Source: JBEVOS01 sp044226655
Lineage (GTDB): Bacteria > Pseudomonadota > Alphaproteobacteria > Caulobacterales > Aquidulcibacteraceae
Assembly (NCBI GenBank): GCA_044226655.1
Contig: JBGAGO010000002.1
Location: 310,001-374,000, forward strand
DNA length: 64,000 bases
Direction of reading: 5' to 3'
Shown: piece after piece, positions 37,747 through 47,702 of the stretch
Layout of the letters: each line of letters begins with the position of its first letter
How positions within the stretch are numbered: position 1 is the stretch's first letter
The notes under the pieces: model-generated
Told to the model about the DNA's origin: nothing
Seen by the model: only the letters and a program-made list of their open reading frames with translations
Database searches by the model: none
Program-made: the position numbers and the translations under genes

Positions 37747-38268
37747 TCAATCCCTGAGCGCCGGCAGAATCTCCCGCCGCAACACTTCCTCCGTCAGCGC
37801 GCCGCGATAGGCCGCCGCGATGCGCCCGTTGGCGTCGATCACGAACGTCTCGGGCGCCGCCGTCACGCCGAGATCGAGGCCGAACGCGCCATCGGGATCG
37901 AGCGCCTTCACCTCATAGGGATCGCCCAATTCGCGCAGCATCTGCGCGGCGGCTTCGGGCGTATCCTTGTACGCCACGCCCAGGATCGGCGCGCCCTGGC
38001 GCTGCAATTCCATCAGCATCGGCGCTTCGATGCGGCACGGCGCACACCAGGAGGCGAACACGTTGATGACGTAAGCGCGCCCGCTGAAATCCTGCGGCGT
38101 CACCGGCGCGCCCCCGCCCATCCGCGCCAATTCATAGGCCGGCGCGGCGCGCCCGACGCGCGCTTCGAAATGCGGCGCGCGCGCTTCGGGCCTGGCCAGC
38201 ATCGCGATCGCGGCCGCCGCGATCAGCGCCAGCACGATGAGCGGCGCGAACGTCAGCAGCCGCTTCAC
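37747..38268 (-). CDS. ccmG: Thiol:disulfide interchange protein CcmG/DsbE
   Basis: 173 residues from a GTG that overlaps the ccmD stop. An N-terminal signal anchor (FAPLIVLALIAAAAIAML) and a periplasmic thioredoxin fold with VFASWCAPCR, the reducing active site, and a cis-Pro TAAPETFVIDANG. It keeps apocytochrome c thiols reduced for haem attachment. It is the last gene of the ccm cluster. No ccmE, ccmF or ccmH lies nearby. Confidence 0.95.
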   Translation of the reverse strand: MKRLLTFAPLIVLALIAAAAIAMLARPEARAPHFEARVGRAAPAYELARMGGGAPVTPQDFSGRAYVINVFASWCAPCRIEAPMLMELQRQGAPILGVAYKDTPEAAAQMLRELGDPYEVKALDPDGAFGLDLGVTAAPETFVIDANGRIAAAYRGALTEEVLRREILPALRD

Positions 38269-38402
38269 GCGCGCGTCTCCTCGTCCTTCGCGCGTCTGGC
38301 CGCGCTGCGCAGCATCAGCAGCGCGCGCAGCGTGAGCCCCGCGAACACGAGCGCCGTCACGATGTAGGCCGGCGTGATGAAAAAATGATGCGGATCGAGC
38401 AT
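38265..38402 (-). CDS. ccmD: Haem exporter protein CcmD
   Basis: 45 residues (stop at 38265, ATG at 38402), reading MLDPHHFFITPAYIVTALVF and a basic tail. A single membrane helix with the short basic cytoplasmic end typical of CcmD. It helps release CcmE-haem from CcmABC. It overlaps ccmC by TGATG and ccmG by GTGA, fixing both ends. Confidence 0.9.
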   Translation of the reverse strand: MLDPHHFFITPAYIVTALVFAGLTLRALLMLRSAARRAKDEETRA

Positions 38403-39124
38403 CAGGCCGCCGCCCGCGCGCGCCGCTGCACGGCCGCTTGCGTACGCCGCCGGTAAATCTCCGCGCGCATGCCGGCGAGCACGAACGCCGCGAACGCCGC
38501 GCCGTAAGCGCCCGCCATGGTCAGCGTCGGCCCCAGCATGGCGGCGTTCATCTTGCCGGTCGCGACGCTTTCGCCCTGATGCAAGGTCTGCAGGAAATCG
38601 ACCGAGAAATGCACGATCGGCAGATTGAGCGCGCCCGCCAGCGCGAGGATCGCGGCCATGCGCGCTGCGCGCTCTTCATCTTCGATCGACGCGCGCAGCG
38701 CGAGATAGCCGAGCAGCGTCAGAAACAGCACCAGCATAGAGACGAGCCGCGCATCGCCCCATTCCCAGAACGTGCCCCAGGCCGGCGCGCCCCACAGCGA
38801 GCCCGTCACCAGGCACAGCCCCGCATAGGCCGCGCCCACCGGCGCGATGGCGCGCGCGGCGACGTCGGCCAGCACATGGCGCCAGACAAGATAGACCAGG
38901 CTCGCGCCCGCCAGCGCCGCATAGATCGCCAGCGACCACCACGCCGCCGGCACATGAACGTACATGATCCGCACATTCTCGCCGTGCAGATAATCCGGCG
39001 GCGAATAGAAGAGCGCCCAAGGCAGGCCGAGCGCGAACAGCGCCAGCGCCGCGAGCGCGCTGAGCGGCATGAGCCACGCGCTCAGCGCCATGAACCGCTG
39101 CGGATTGGCGAAGGCGGAAATCAT
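38402..39124 (-). CDS. ccmC: Haem exporter protein CcmC
   Basis: 240 residues with six membrane helices. The tryptophan-rich haem-handling motif reads WGTFWEWGDARL near residue 120, and LPIVHFSVDFLQTLHQGESV near residue 170 carries the second conserved histidine region. It presents haem to CcmE in the cytochrome c maturation pathway. It is 40 bases downstream of ccmB. Confidence 0.97.
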   Translation of the reverse strand: MISAFANPQRFMALSAWLMPLSALAALALFALGLPWALFYSPPDYLHGENVRIMYVHVPAAWWSLAIYAALAGASLVYLVWRHVLADVAARAIAPVGAAYAGLCLVTGSLWGAPAWGTFWEWGDARLVSMLVLFLTLLGYLALRASIEDEERAARMAAILALAGALNLPIVHFSVDFLQTLHQGESVATGKMNAAMLGPTLTMAGAYGAAFAAFVLAGMRAEIYRRRTQAAVQRRARAAA

Positions 39125-39164
39125 CGCCGCGCCTTAGGCCGGGGTGCGCTGGCGCGCAATGCGG

Positions 39165-39806
39165 TCATTCCGCCTGCAGCCGGAGCGCCGCGGCCGCGAA
39201 CAGCGGCCCCAGCGCGCACGCGCCCAGCGCGCAGCCGCACAGGATCAGAAACGCCGGCCCAAACGTCCCGGTCGCGGCCGCGCCGAAGATCACCGGCGGC
39301 GCGAAGAACGGCAGCACCAGGAGCGCGATCAGCACGCCCGCGCGCTTCACGCTCGCCGTCACCGCCGCCGCGATGAGCCCCAATCCGATGAACGCCGCCA
39401 TGCCGATGGCGAGCGCGATCACGATCGCCGGCAGGCTTTCCAGCGGCGCCTGCAATGCGAGCGCCGCCGGCGCGCCCGCCAGCGCCAAAGGCAGCCCCAC
39501 AGCCACCCAAAGCGCTGCGCCCTTGGCCGCCACAACCAGCTCAAGCGGCGCTTCGGTCAGAAAATGCTGATCCATGGAGCCGTCTTCGACATCGGCCTGG
39601 AACAGCCGCTCGAGCGGCATCAACGCCGCCAACGCCGCCGCCACCCAGATCAGCGATGGCCCCGCCGCGCGCAGCACGGCGCGGTCCACGCCCATCGCCA
39701 GCGGCAACAGCGTCGCCGCGCCCAGGAAGAACCCGATCGGCGCCGCCGCCCCCGCCCGCCACGCCAAAGCCAGCTCCCGCCGGAAGATCGCCGCGAGCGC
39801 GGTCAT
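39165..39806 (-). CDS. ccmB: Haem exporter protein CcmB
   Basis: 213 residues, an ABC permease with six hydrophobic helices; it opens MTALAAIFRRELALAWRAGA and contains EDGSMDQHFLTEAPLELVV, both typical of CcmB. With CcmA it powers release of haem-loaded CcmE. An inverted-repeat element lies between it and ccmA, so the two subunits may not be expressed at the same level. Confidence 0.96.
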   Translation of the reverse strand: MTALAAIFRRELALAWRAGAAAPIGFFLGAATLLPLAMGVDRAVLRAAGPSLIWVAAALAALMPLERLFQADVEDGSMDQHFLTEAPLELVVAAKGAALWVAVGLPLALAGAPAALALQAPLESLPAIVIALAIGMAAFIGLGLIAAAVTASVKRAGVLIALLVLPFFAPPVIFGAAATGTFGPAFLILCGCALGACALGPLFAAAALRLQAE

Positions 39807-39824
39807 GGCGAGGTTTCACGCCGC

Positions 39825-39943
39825 GCTCCCCCGCGAGGGGGAGCTGTCAGCGCGCCAGCGCTGACTGAGGGGGCGGAAGCCCGGCGCGCATCGCCCGACC
39901 GCCCCATCCGGCGCTGCGCGCCACCTTCCCCTCGCGGGGAAGG
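39825..39943. repeat. Inverted-repeat element, copy 8, between ccmA and ccmB
   Basis: Left end CGCTCCCCCGCGAGGGGGAG then GACTGAGGGGGCGG; right end CGCCCCATCCGG then CCTTCCCCTCGCGGGGAAGG. It interrupts the ccm operon. Confidence 0.8.
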
Positions 39944-39972
39944 ACGGCGTCGCGCGTGTAGAAAGCGACAAC

Positions 39973-40566
39973 TCATGTCGCCCCCAGCTCCACGCGCGCG
40001 CCATCGACGCCGAGGCTCTCATGCAGCGCGGCGATCACGAGCCCGCCGCCGGCGCGATGTTCGGCGATCAGCGCATCGAGCAGCGCGCGGCCATTGGCAT
40101 CGAGGCCGGAAGCCGGCTCATCCAAAAGCCAGATCGGCCGCGGCGCGGTGAGGAGGCGCGTCAGCGCGAGGCGGCGCGCCTGGCCCTGGCTCAACACCTG
40201 CGCCGGCAAATCCGCGATCCGCGTCAGGCCCACGCGCGCCAGCGCCGCCTCGACATCGCCGCCCGCGCCCAACAGCCCCGCCCAATAGCGCGCATGTGCG
40301 CGCACCGAGAGCGCGCCCTTCAGCCCATCGCGATGACCGAGCAGATGCAGCGACAGGGCCGGCTCCTCGGCGCCATCGATGCGGATAGCGCCCGCCGCCG
40401 GCCGCAACAGGCCCGCAATGGCGCGCAGCAGGCTGGTCTTGCCCGAGCCATTGGCGCCGCGCAGTTCGATGAAATCGCTCGGCCCAGCGCGAAAGCTCAG
40501 GCCCTCGAACAGCACGCGCGCGCCGCGGCGAAGCGCCAGCGCCTCGACCTCCACAAGCGCGCTCAA
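39973..40566 (-). CDS. ccmA: Haem exporter ATP-binding subunit CcmA
   Basis: 197 residues from a TTG (a GTG at 40554 gives a better ribosome-site spacing to GGGGGAGG). Walker A is GANGSGKTSLLR, the signature is LSQGQARRLALTRL, and Walker B reads IWLLDEPASGLDANG. It is the ATPase that drives the CcmB/CcmC complex in cytochrome c maturation. It is the first ccm gene. Confidence 0.95.
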   Translation of the reverse strand: MSALVEVEALALRRGARVLFEGLSFRAGPSDFIELRGANGSGKTSLLRAIAGLLRPAAGAIRIDGAEEPALSLHLLGHRDGLKGALSVRAHARYWAGLLGAGGDVEAALARVGLTRIADLPAQVLSQGQARRLALTRLLTAPRPIWLLDEPASGLDANGRALLDALIAEHRAGGGLVIAALHESLGVDGARVELGAT

Positions 40567-40671
40567 ACCTCCCCCTCGCCCTCAACGTGTCTTACAGCTG
40601 CCGCCATCGCGGCGCGTTCTAGCAGAGCGGGATGGTTCGCATAGGCGCGCGAGGGCCGCTGTGGAGGGGAT

Positions 40672-41634
40672 ATGCGCAAAGTCTTGATCCTGGGGGCGTT
40701 CGCGCTGCTCGCCGCCTGCAGCCAGACGCCGACGATGACGGCCCCCGCGGCGGTCGAAGCGGCCAGCGGCGGGGCCCCCGAAGCGCGCTACGCTGCGGCG
40801 GACGCCCCCGCGCCGCCGCCCGCGCCGGCGGATGCGCCCGCGACGCCCGTCGAAGCGCCAAGCGCCTCCTATCTCGCCTACGCCTTTCAGATCGCGCTCG
40901 AATTGCCCGGCCCGCGCCTGATCGGCGTGATGGAGCATCACGCCAATGCCTGCCGCGAGGCGGGGCCGCGCCTCTGCCAGCTGATCGGCGCCTCCCGCCA
41001 GGGCGATCCCGACGCCTTCATTTCCGGCGAATTGCACGTTCGCGGCGAACCGGCCTGGCTGCAGCGCTTCATGGGCGGGATCGCCAGCGAAGCCCGCGAG
41101 GCCGGCGGCAAGATCAAAGCGCAGGCCACCACCACCGAAGACCTCACCCGCGCCATCGTCGATACGGAAGCCAGCCTGCGCGCCAAGCGCGCGCTGCGCG
41201 ATCGCCTGCAGCGCCTGCTCGAAAGCCGCCCCGGCCGGCTCTCCGATCTCCTCGACGTCGAGCGCGAACTCGCGCGCGTGCAGGGCGAGATCGACGCCAC
41301 GCAGAGCAATCTCGCCGTGATGCGCGCGCGCGTGGATATGAGCGAGCTCACGCTCTCCTACGAATCCGCGCCGCGCTCGGTCGCGTCGGACACGTTCGAA
41401 CCGCTCGGCCGCGCGCTCGCCGGCTTCCTCGCCCTGATGGTGCAGGCGCTCGCCGCCATCATCACCCTCATCGCCGTGCTGATCCCCTGGGCGCTCGTCA
41501 TCGGCGCTTTGGCGTGGCTGCTGCTCTGGATCCGCAAACGCAGAGGCGGGCGCTTCATCAACAGAGCCCCTCCCCCGCACAGCGGGGGAGGGGTTGGGGA
41601 GGGGGCAAGTGAGAGACCCCAAACTCATACATAG
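40672..41634 (+). CDS. DUF4349 lipoprotein with an element-derived C-terminus
   Basis: 320 residues. The lipobox is in LGAFALLAACSQ (Cys near residue 16), followed by an Ala/Pro-rich spacer, a DUF4349 region with a long helix (RAIVDTEASLRAKRALRDRL, then LLDVERELARVQGEIDA), and a C-terminal membrane helix (ALAAIITLIAVLIPWALVIG). The last about 22 residues, including PPPHSGGGVGEG, are encoded by the left end of the DUF559 element, so the natural C-terminus has been replaced or extended. The function is unknown. Confidence 0.87.
   Translation: MRKVLILGAFALLAACSQTPTMTAPAAVEAASGGAPEARYAAADAPAPPPAPADAPATPVEAPSASYLAYAFQIALELPGPRLIGVMEHHANACREAGPRLCQLIGASRQGDPDAFISGELHVRGEPAWLQRFMGGIASEAREAGGKIKAQATTTEDLTRAIVDTEASLRAKRALRDRLQRLLESRPGRLSDLLDVERELARVQGEIDATQSNLAVMRARVDMSELTLSYESAPRSVASDTFEPLGRALAGFLALMVQALAAIITLIAVLIPWALVIGALAWLLLWIRKRRGGRFINRAPPPHSGGGVGEGASERPQTHT
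41566..41605. repeat. Left inverted end of the DUF559 element
   Basis: Starts GCCCCTCCCCCGCACAGCGG and ends GGGGTTGGGGAGGGGG. It codes for the tail of the DUF4349 protein and supplies the ribosome site for the DUF559 gene. Confidence 0.75.
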
Positions 41635-42001
41635 AGCCCGCGCTCTGCGCCGCACGCCGACGGGCGGCGAAAAAGCCCTCTGGCCGCTGCTGCGCGCCCA
41701 TCGCCTCAACGATTGGCAGTTCCGGCGCCAAGCCGATGTCGCCGGCTTCGTCGTCGATTTCGTCTGCCACGAACTCAAGCTCATCGTCGAACTGGATGGC
41801 CCGGCGCACGAGGATGGCGAACAGCAGGCGTTCGACGCGGAGCGTGACGCTACGCACGCGCGCGTAGGGTACTTCGTACTACGGCTAGACGAGCGAACGG
41901 CGCGGGATGCGCCCGAACAAGCGGCATCGTGGATCGCATTTGTCGGCGAGCGGATCGCACAGGGATTGCCGCCCATTCCAGAGACGGAGGAAGAGCGATA
42001 G
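41609..42001 (+). CDS. DUF559 (Vsr-like) endonuclease-domain protein
   Basis: 130 residues from a GTG with GGGGAGGGGG 3 bases upstream, giving MRDPKLIHRARALRRTPTGG. It has the DUF559 core: EKALWPLLRAHRL, FRRQADVAGFVVDF, LKLIVELDGPAH and RVGYFVLRLDE. The Asp in VVDF and the Glu and Asp in VELDG fit the metal-binding site of the PD-(D/E)XK/Vsr fold, so it is probably an active DNA nuclease. It fills the space between the two repeat ends and overlaps the DUF4349 gene by 26 bases. The role is unproven. Confidence 0.85.
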   Translation: MRDPKLIHRARALRRTPTGGEKALWPLLRAHRLNDWQFRRQADVAGFVVDFVCHELKLIVELDGPAHEDGEQQAFDAERDATHARVGYFVLRLDERTARDAPEQAASWIAFVGERIAQGLPPIPETEEER

Positions 42002-42003
42002 GG

Positions 42004-42043
42004 CCCCCTCCCCAACCCCTCCCCCGCACAGCGGGTGAGGGGC
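42004..42043. repeat. Right inverted end of the DUF559 element
   Basis: Reads CCCCCTCCCCAACCCCTCCC then CCGCACAGCGGGTGAGGGGC, the near-exact inverse of the left end. Confidence 0.75.
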
Positions 42044-42084
42044 TTTATAAATTTGGGAACAGTGCTACATCCTTTTTGCCGCGC

Positions 42085-42115
42085 GCCGGTTCGAGTCCGG
42101 ATGGGGCGCTCCCCA
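42085..42115 (+). other. tRNA T-arm-like fragment
   Basis: CCGG-TTCGAGT-CCGG fits the T-arm (box B GGTTCGAGTCC) and is followed by ATGGGGCGCTCCCCA, resembling an acceptor strand. No matching 5' half (anticodon or D-arm) can be folded upstream, so this is at best a remnant. It sits 42 bases right of the DUF559 element. Confidence 0.35.
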
Positions 42116-42157
42116 ACGCGCTTGCTCCCATAGACCCTTTATCTGGGAGGCAGGCTC

Positions 42158-44854
<2,697 letters not shown>

Positions 44855-44896
44855 CGCGCTGCACAACACCAAAACGGGGATAGCGCGACGCGCTTT

Positions 44897-44997
44897 CCTC
44901 CCCCTGCAAGGGGGAGGTCAGGAGGGGGTGAGCCACGCACGCAAACGCTTCAGCCTGTATCTCACCCCCTCCCATCCTCCCCCTTGCCGGGGGAGGA
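44897..44997. repeat. Inverted-repeat element, copy 10
   Basis: Left end TCCTCCCCCTGCAAGGGGGA and GGAGGGGGTGAG; right end CTCACCCCCTCCC and CTCCCCCTTGCCGGGGGAGG. It lies just after acnA. Confidence 0.8.
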
Positions 44998-45062
44998 GGC
45001 GCGATGCGGGGATAACGCGCGTTCAATCGGACCCAGTTCGGCGCGCCCTTACACTCGCGCCC

Positions 45063-45692
45063 ATGTCCCTCGTTCTCGACCTCTCCCAAGCCTGGTCCCA
45101 ATTGGGCGCTTATTTCTCCGAGATCATCGATCGCTTCGGCCCGGCCCAGAGCTGGATGGAGGAGCGCTTCACCAAGCGCGCGCGCCGCACCATCGAGGCC
45201 TGGCTCGACGCCTGCGAAGCGGCGCTGCGGCAAATGCTGATGCTCGAAGCGCGCGGCCTGACGCTGGCGCCGTCCGCGCGCGCCGTGGCCAGGCGCAGCG
45301 TCTCCAACGCAGCGCCGCTGCCGGTGCGCGACATCCCCGAGCGCGCGCTGGGGATCGAAGTCGCGCCCGCGTTCAAGCTCTTCCCGCCCAGCGCCGTCAC
45401 GCTCTGCCGCGACGACGACATGCGCCCGCCGCGCAGCGCGGGCACAGGCGAAGAGAAGATCCGTTCGCCGACCCGCAAGCTCGCCCGCCGCATGGCCGCG
45501 CTCGAAGCCGCGCTCGCCGACGCCGATCTCTACGTGCGGCGCATGGCCCGCGCGCTGGCGAAGAATGGCGCGCTGGTGCTGCGCATCGCGGTCAGCAAAC
45601 CCGATCCCACCCGCCTGCCGCGTACGCTGGTCGATCGCCTGCAGGCCGAGACCACGCGCCTCCTGCGCGCCAGCCCCACGGATTCCAGCTAA
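45063..45692 (+). CDS. Hypothetical cytoplasmic protein
   Basis: 209 residues starting MSLVLDLSQAWSQLGAYFSE. The N-terminal half is helical and charged (MEERFTKRARRTIEAWLDAC); the C-terminal half has a long basic helix with RSPTRKLARRMAALEAAL. No signal, membrane helix or known motif is recognised. It ends 6 bases before a second-family palindrome. It is supported as real by its length, codon usage and clean frame only. Confidence 0.6.
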   Translation: MSLVLDLSQAWSQLGAYFSEIIDRFGPAQSWMEERFTKRARRTIEAWLDACEAALRQMLMLEARGLTLAPSARAVARRSVSNAAPLPVRDIPERALGIEVAPAFKLFPPSAVTLCRDDDMRPPRSAGTGEEKIRSPTRKLARRMAALEAALADADLYVRRMARALAKNGALVLRIAVSKPDPTRLPRTLVDRLQAETTRLLRASPTDSS

Positions 45693-45697
45693 GCGCC

Positions 45698-45788
45698 GTA
45701 CCGCCGGCTTCCAGCCGGCAGACGACGATTCAATGTTTGCTGTCGGATCAGGAGGAAACGAAGACTGCCGGCTGGAAGCCGGCGGTAC
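45698..45788. repeat. Second-family palindromic element, copy 2
   Basis: Arms GTACCGCCGGCTTCCAGCCG (left) and CGGCTGGAAGCCGGCGGTAC (right) are exact inverted copies, spaced by about 50 bases. It is the same sequence type as the trmD insert. Confidence 0.8.
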
Positions 45789-45942
45789 GAAGACGCGCGC
45801 TCCTCCCGAATCCCTCCTCCCCTCCCCCAATCGGCGAACCGAAAACCGCTGTGCGCCCCTCTTGCGGGCGCCACAGAAAGCGCACACGCATAACGCCCAC
45901 GTGACTTTTCCTCGCGCCTCCGCCGCCGCAGATTCCGCCGTC

Positions 45943-46662
45943 ATGGTGAGAGTGATCGCGGCCTTCTTTCTGATCCTGCTGGCCGGCCCCGCGCTGGCGC
46001 AGGAGCACGCGGCGCGCACCATCGTGGTCGAGCTTTACACCAGCCAGGGGTGCGATTCCTGCCCGCGCGCCAATCGCCTGATGGGCCGTTTGCGCGAAGA
46101 GGACGGCGTCATCGCGCTGACCTTCCCGGTCGACTATTGGGATTATCTCGGCTGGCGCGACACCTTCGCCCAGCCCGCCTTCACCAGCCGCCAGCGCGCC
46201 TATGTCGGCGCGCTCGAAGGTCGCGGTCTCTTCACGCCGCAATTCATCTTCGACGGCGTGCGCAGCGAAGCCGGCGGGCGCCCCGATCGTCTGCAGGAGC
46301 TGATCGAGGAAGTCCGCGCCGAGCCCGTCGAAGGCCCCGACATCGCGGTGCAGCGCCGCGGCCGCTATATGCGCGTGTTCATCGGCAGCGGCCCCGCGCA
46401 GGCGCATCCCGCCGATGTGTGGGTGGCGTCCTACGAGCCGGGCCCGGTCTGGGTCGATGTGAGCTCAGGCGAAAACGCGGGCCTGCGCGTGCCGCACTAC
46501 AATCTCGTGCGCCGCATCTCGCGCCTCGGCGCGTGGACCGGCGCGCCGGTCGCGTTCAACCGCACGCTTTGCCGCCCCGCCTGCGCCGTGCTCGTGCAGG
46601 CGCCCAATGGCGGGCCAGTGCTTTCGGCGCATTTCGGTCCCTCGCCGGGCGGCGACAGCTAA
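45943..46662 (+). CDS. DUF1223 secreted thioredoxin-like protein
   Basis: 239 residues. It has an N-terminal signal peptide (VIAAFFLILLAGPALAQE) and the DUF1223 core: VVELYTSQGCDSCPRANRL with a CxxC-like pair, VIALTFPVDYWDYLGWRDTF, and RQRAYVGALEGRGLFTPQ. It resembles a thioredoxin fold with an unusual active site; a redox role in the periplasm is likely but not established. Its stop overlaps that of the convergent DUF4340 gene. Confidence 0.85.
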   Translation: MVRVIAAFFLILLAGPALAQEHAARTIVVELYTSQGCDSCPRANRLMGRLREEDGVIALTFPVDYWDYLGWRDTFAQPAFTSRQRAYVGALEGRGLFTPQFIFDGVRSEAGGRPDRLQELIEEVRAEPVEGPDIAVQRRGRYMRVFIGSGPAQAHPADVWVASYEPGPVWVDVSSGENAGLRVPHYNLVRRISRLGAWTGAPVAFNRTLCRPACAVLVQAPNGGPVLSAHFGPSPGGDS

Positions 46663-47702
46663 GGCGCCGGCGGCGCAGTAGGCGGCGGCGCGGCGGGCGC
46701 GGGCAGCAAGCTCGAGAGCGGCGGCGTCAGCGCATCGCGATCCGTCGTCGCCAGCGCATAGGCCCAGCCGGCGGACGCATTGTTGATCGCAGCGGCCGCC
46801 TGCGCGGCTTCCGGTCGCTCGGCCTGCGCGGTGATCTTCACCCAGGAGCGCGCATCGACATCGATGATCTCCGCGTCGATCAGCACGCCATCGAATGTAT
46901 GCAGCCGCAGATGAGCGCGCGGCGCGCCTTGGATCGCGGGCGCGGGCTGGACATCGGCGGGGGCAAATTGCGTGAGCTTGACAGCCGCCGCCGTCACGCT
47001 CGCCGGCGTGATCGGGGCCAGGCGCGCGGGCAGCACGATCGCGAAATCCTGCGTCTCGCGGCTTTCGCGGTCGAGCGTGTAGGGCCGGCCTTCGCTCGGC
47101 TGAATTTCCGCGCGCGCGATCTGCGCCGGATCGAGCGCCAAAGGTTTGAGATCGAGCCAGGCCGCCGCATCGCGCAGCGGCGGCAGATCGCCCCGCACCG
47201 CCCAGACCTGATTTTCATCGGGCTTGCGCGCATAGAGGCCGCGGGTTTCGACGCCGAGGATGAGATTGACCAGCAGCGCGCCCTGCCCGTCTTCGATCTG
47301 CAGCAGCACGCCGCGCCCGCCCTGGCGCGGATCGTCGACGCCGAGGCGCGCATGCAGCGCGGCTTCGCTCGTCATGCGCCGCACATAGGCGAGGCTCGTC
47401 AATCCTTCGGTGAGCTGCGCCAGCCGCGCGGCGTTGACCGGATAATCGCCGCGGTCGCGCATGGCCCAGCCGCGCTCGGTCTTTTCGATGCGATAGGAGG
47501 CGTCATGGCTGGTCACGATAATGCGCTGGGCGCGCGGCAATTCGGCCGCGAGCCGCGGCGCCACCAGGCCCTGCGCCACGTCCTGGCGCGAGGAGCGCGC
47601 ATCGATCGACACGGTGACGAAGGCGATCGCCGCCAGCACGATCGCGGCGATCACCAGACGCATCAGGCTGTCGCGCCGGTGCTGCGCGAGTTGGGTCGTC
47701 AT
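46659..47702 (-). CDS. DUF4340 domain protein, Gld-cluster accessory
   Basis: 347 residues. An N-terminal membrane anchor (LVIAAIVLAAIAFVTVSI) precedes a DUF4340-type periplasmic domain (LARLTE/LTEGLTSLAYVRRM, then LLVNLILGVETRGLYARKP). DUF4340 proteins regularly accompany GldG-like genes. The start codon overlaps the GldG stop (ATGA), so it belongs to the ABC cluster running from 51088. The exact role is unknown. Confidence 0.82.
   Translation of the reverse strand: MTTQLAQHRRDSLMRLVIAAIVLAAIAFVTVSIDARSSRQDVAQGLVAPRLAAELPRAQRIIVTSHDASYRIEKTERGWAMRDRGDYPVNAARLAQLTEGLTSLAYVRRMTSEAALHARLGVDDPRQGGRGVLLQIEDGQGALLVNLILGVETRGLYARKPDENQVWAVRGDLPPLRDAAAWLDLKPLALDPAQIARAEIQPSEGRPYTLDRESRETQDFAIVLPARLAPITPASVTAAAVKLTQFAPADVQPAPAIQGAPRAHLRLHTFDGVLIDAEIIDVDARSWVKITAQAERPEAAQAAAAINNASAGWAYALATTDRDALTPPLSSLLPAPAAPPPTAPPAP

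Larger units (their letters stand above)
41566..42043. mobile_element. 478-bp DUF559-carrying inverted-repeat element
   Basis: Two inverted ends of 40 bases flank one gene. Left 41566-41605 and the reverse complement of 42004-42043 match at 36 of 40 positions, and three of the four differences are the reversed loop of the hairpin. Both ends contain CTCCCCCGCACAGCGGG-type hairpins and the GGGGTTGGGGAGGGGG block. No transposase is present. I propose this as an autonomous form of the repeat family; mobility is inference. Confidence 0.6.
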
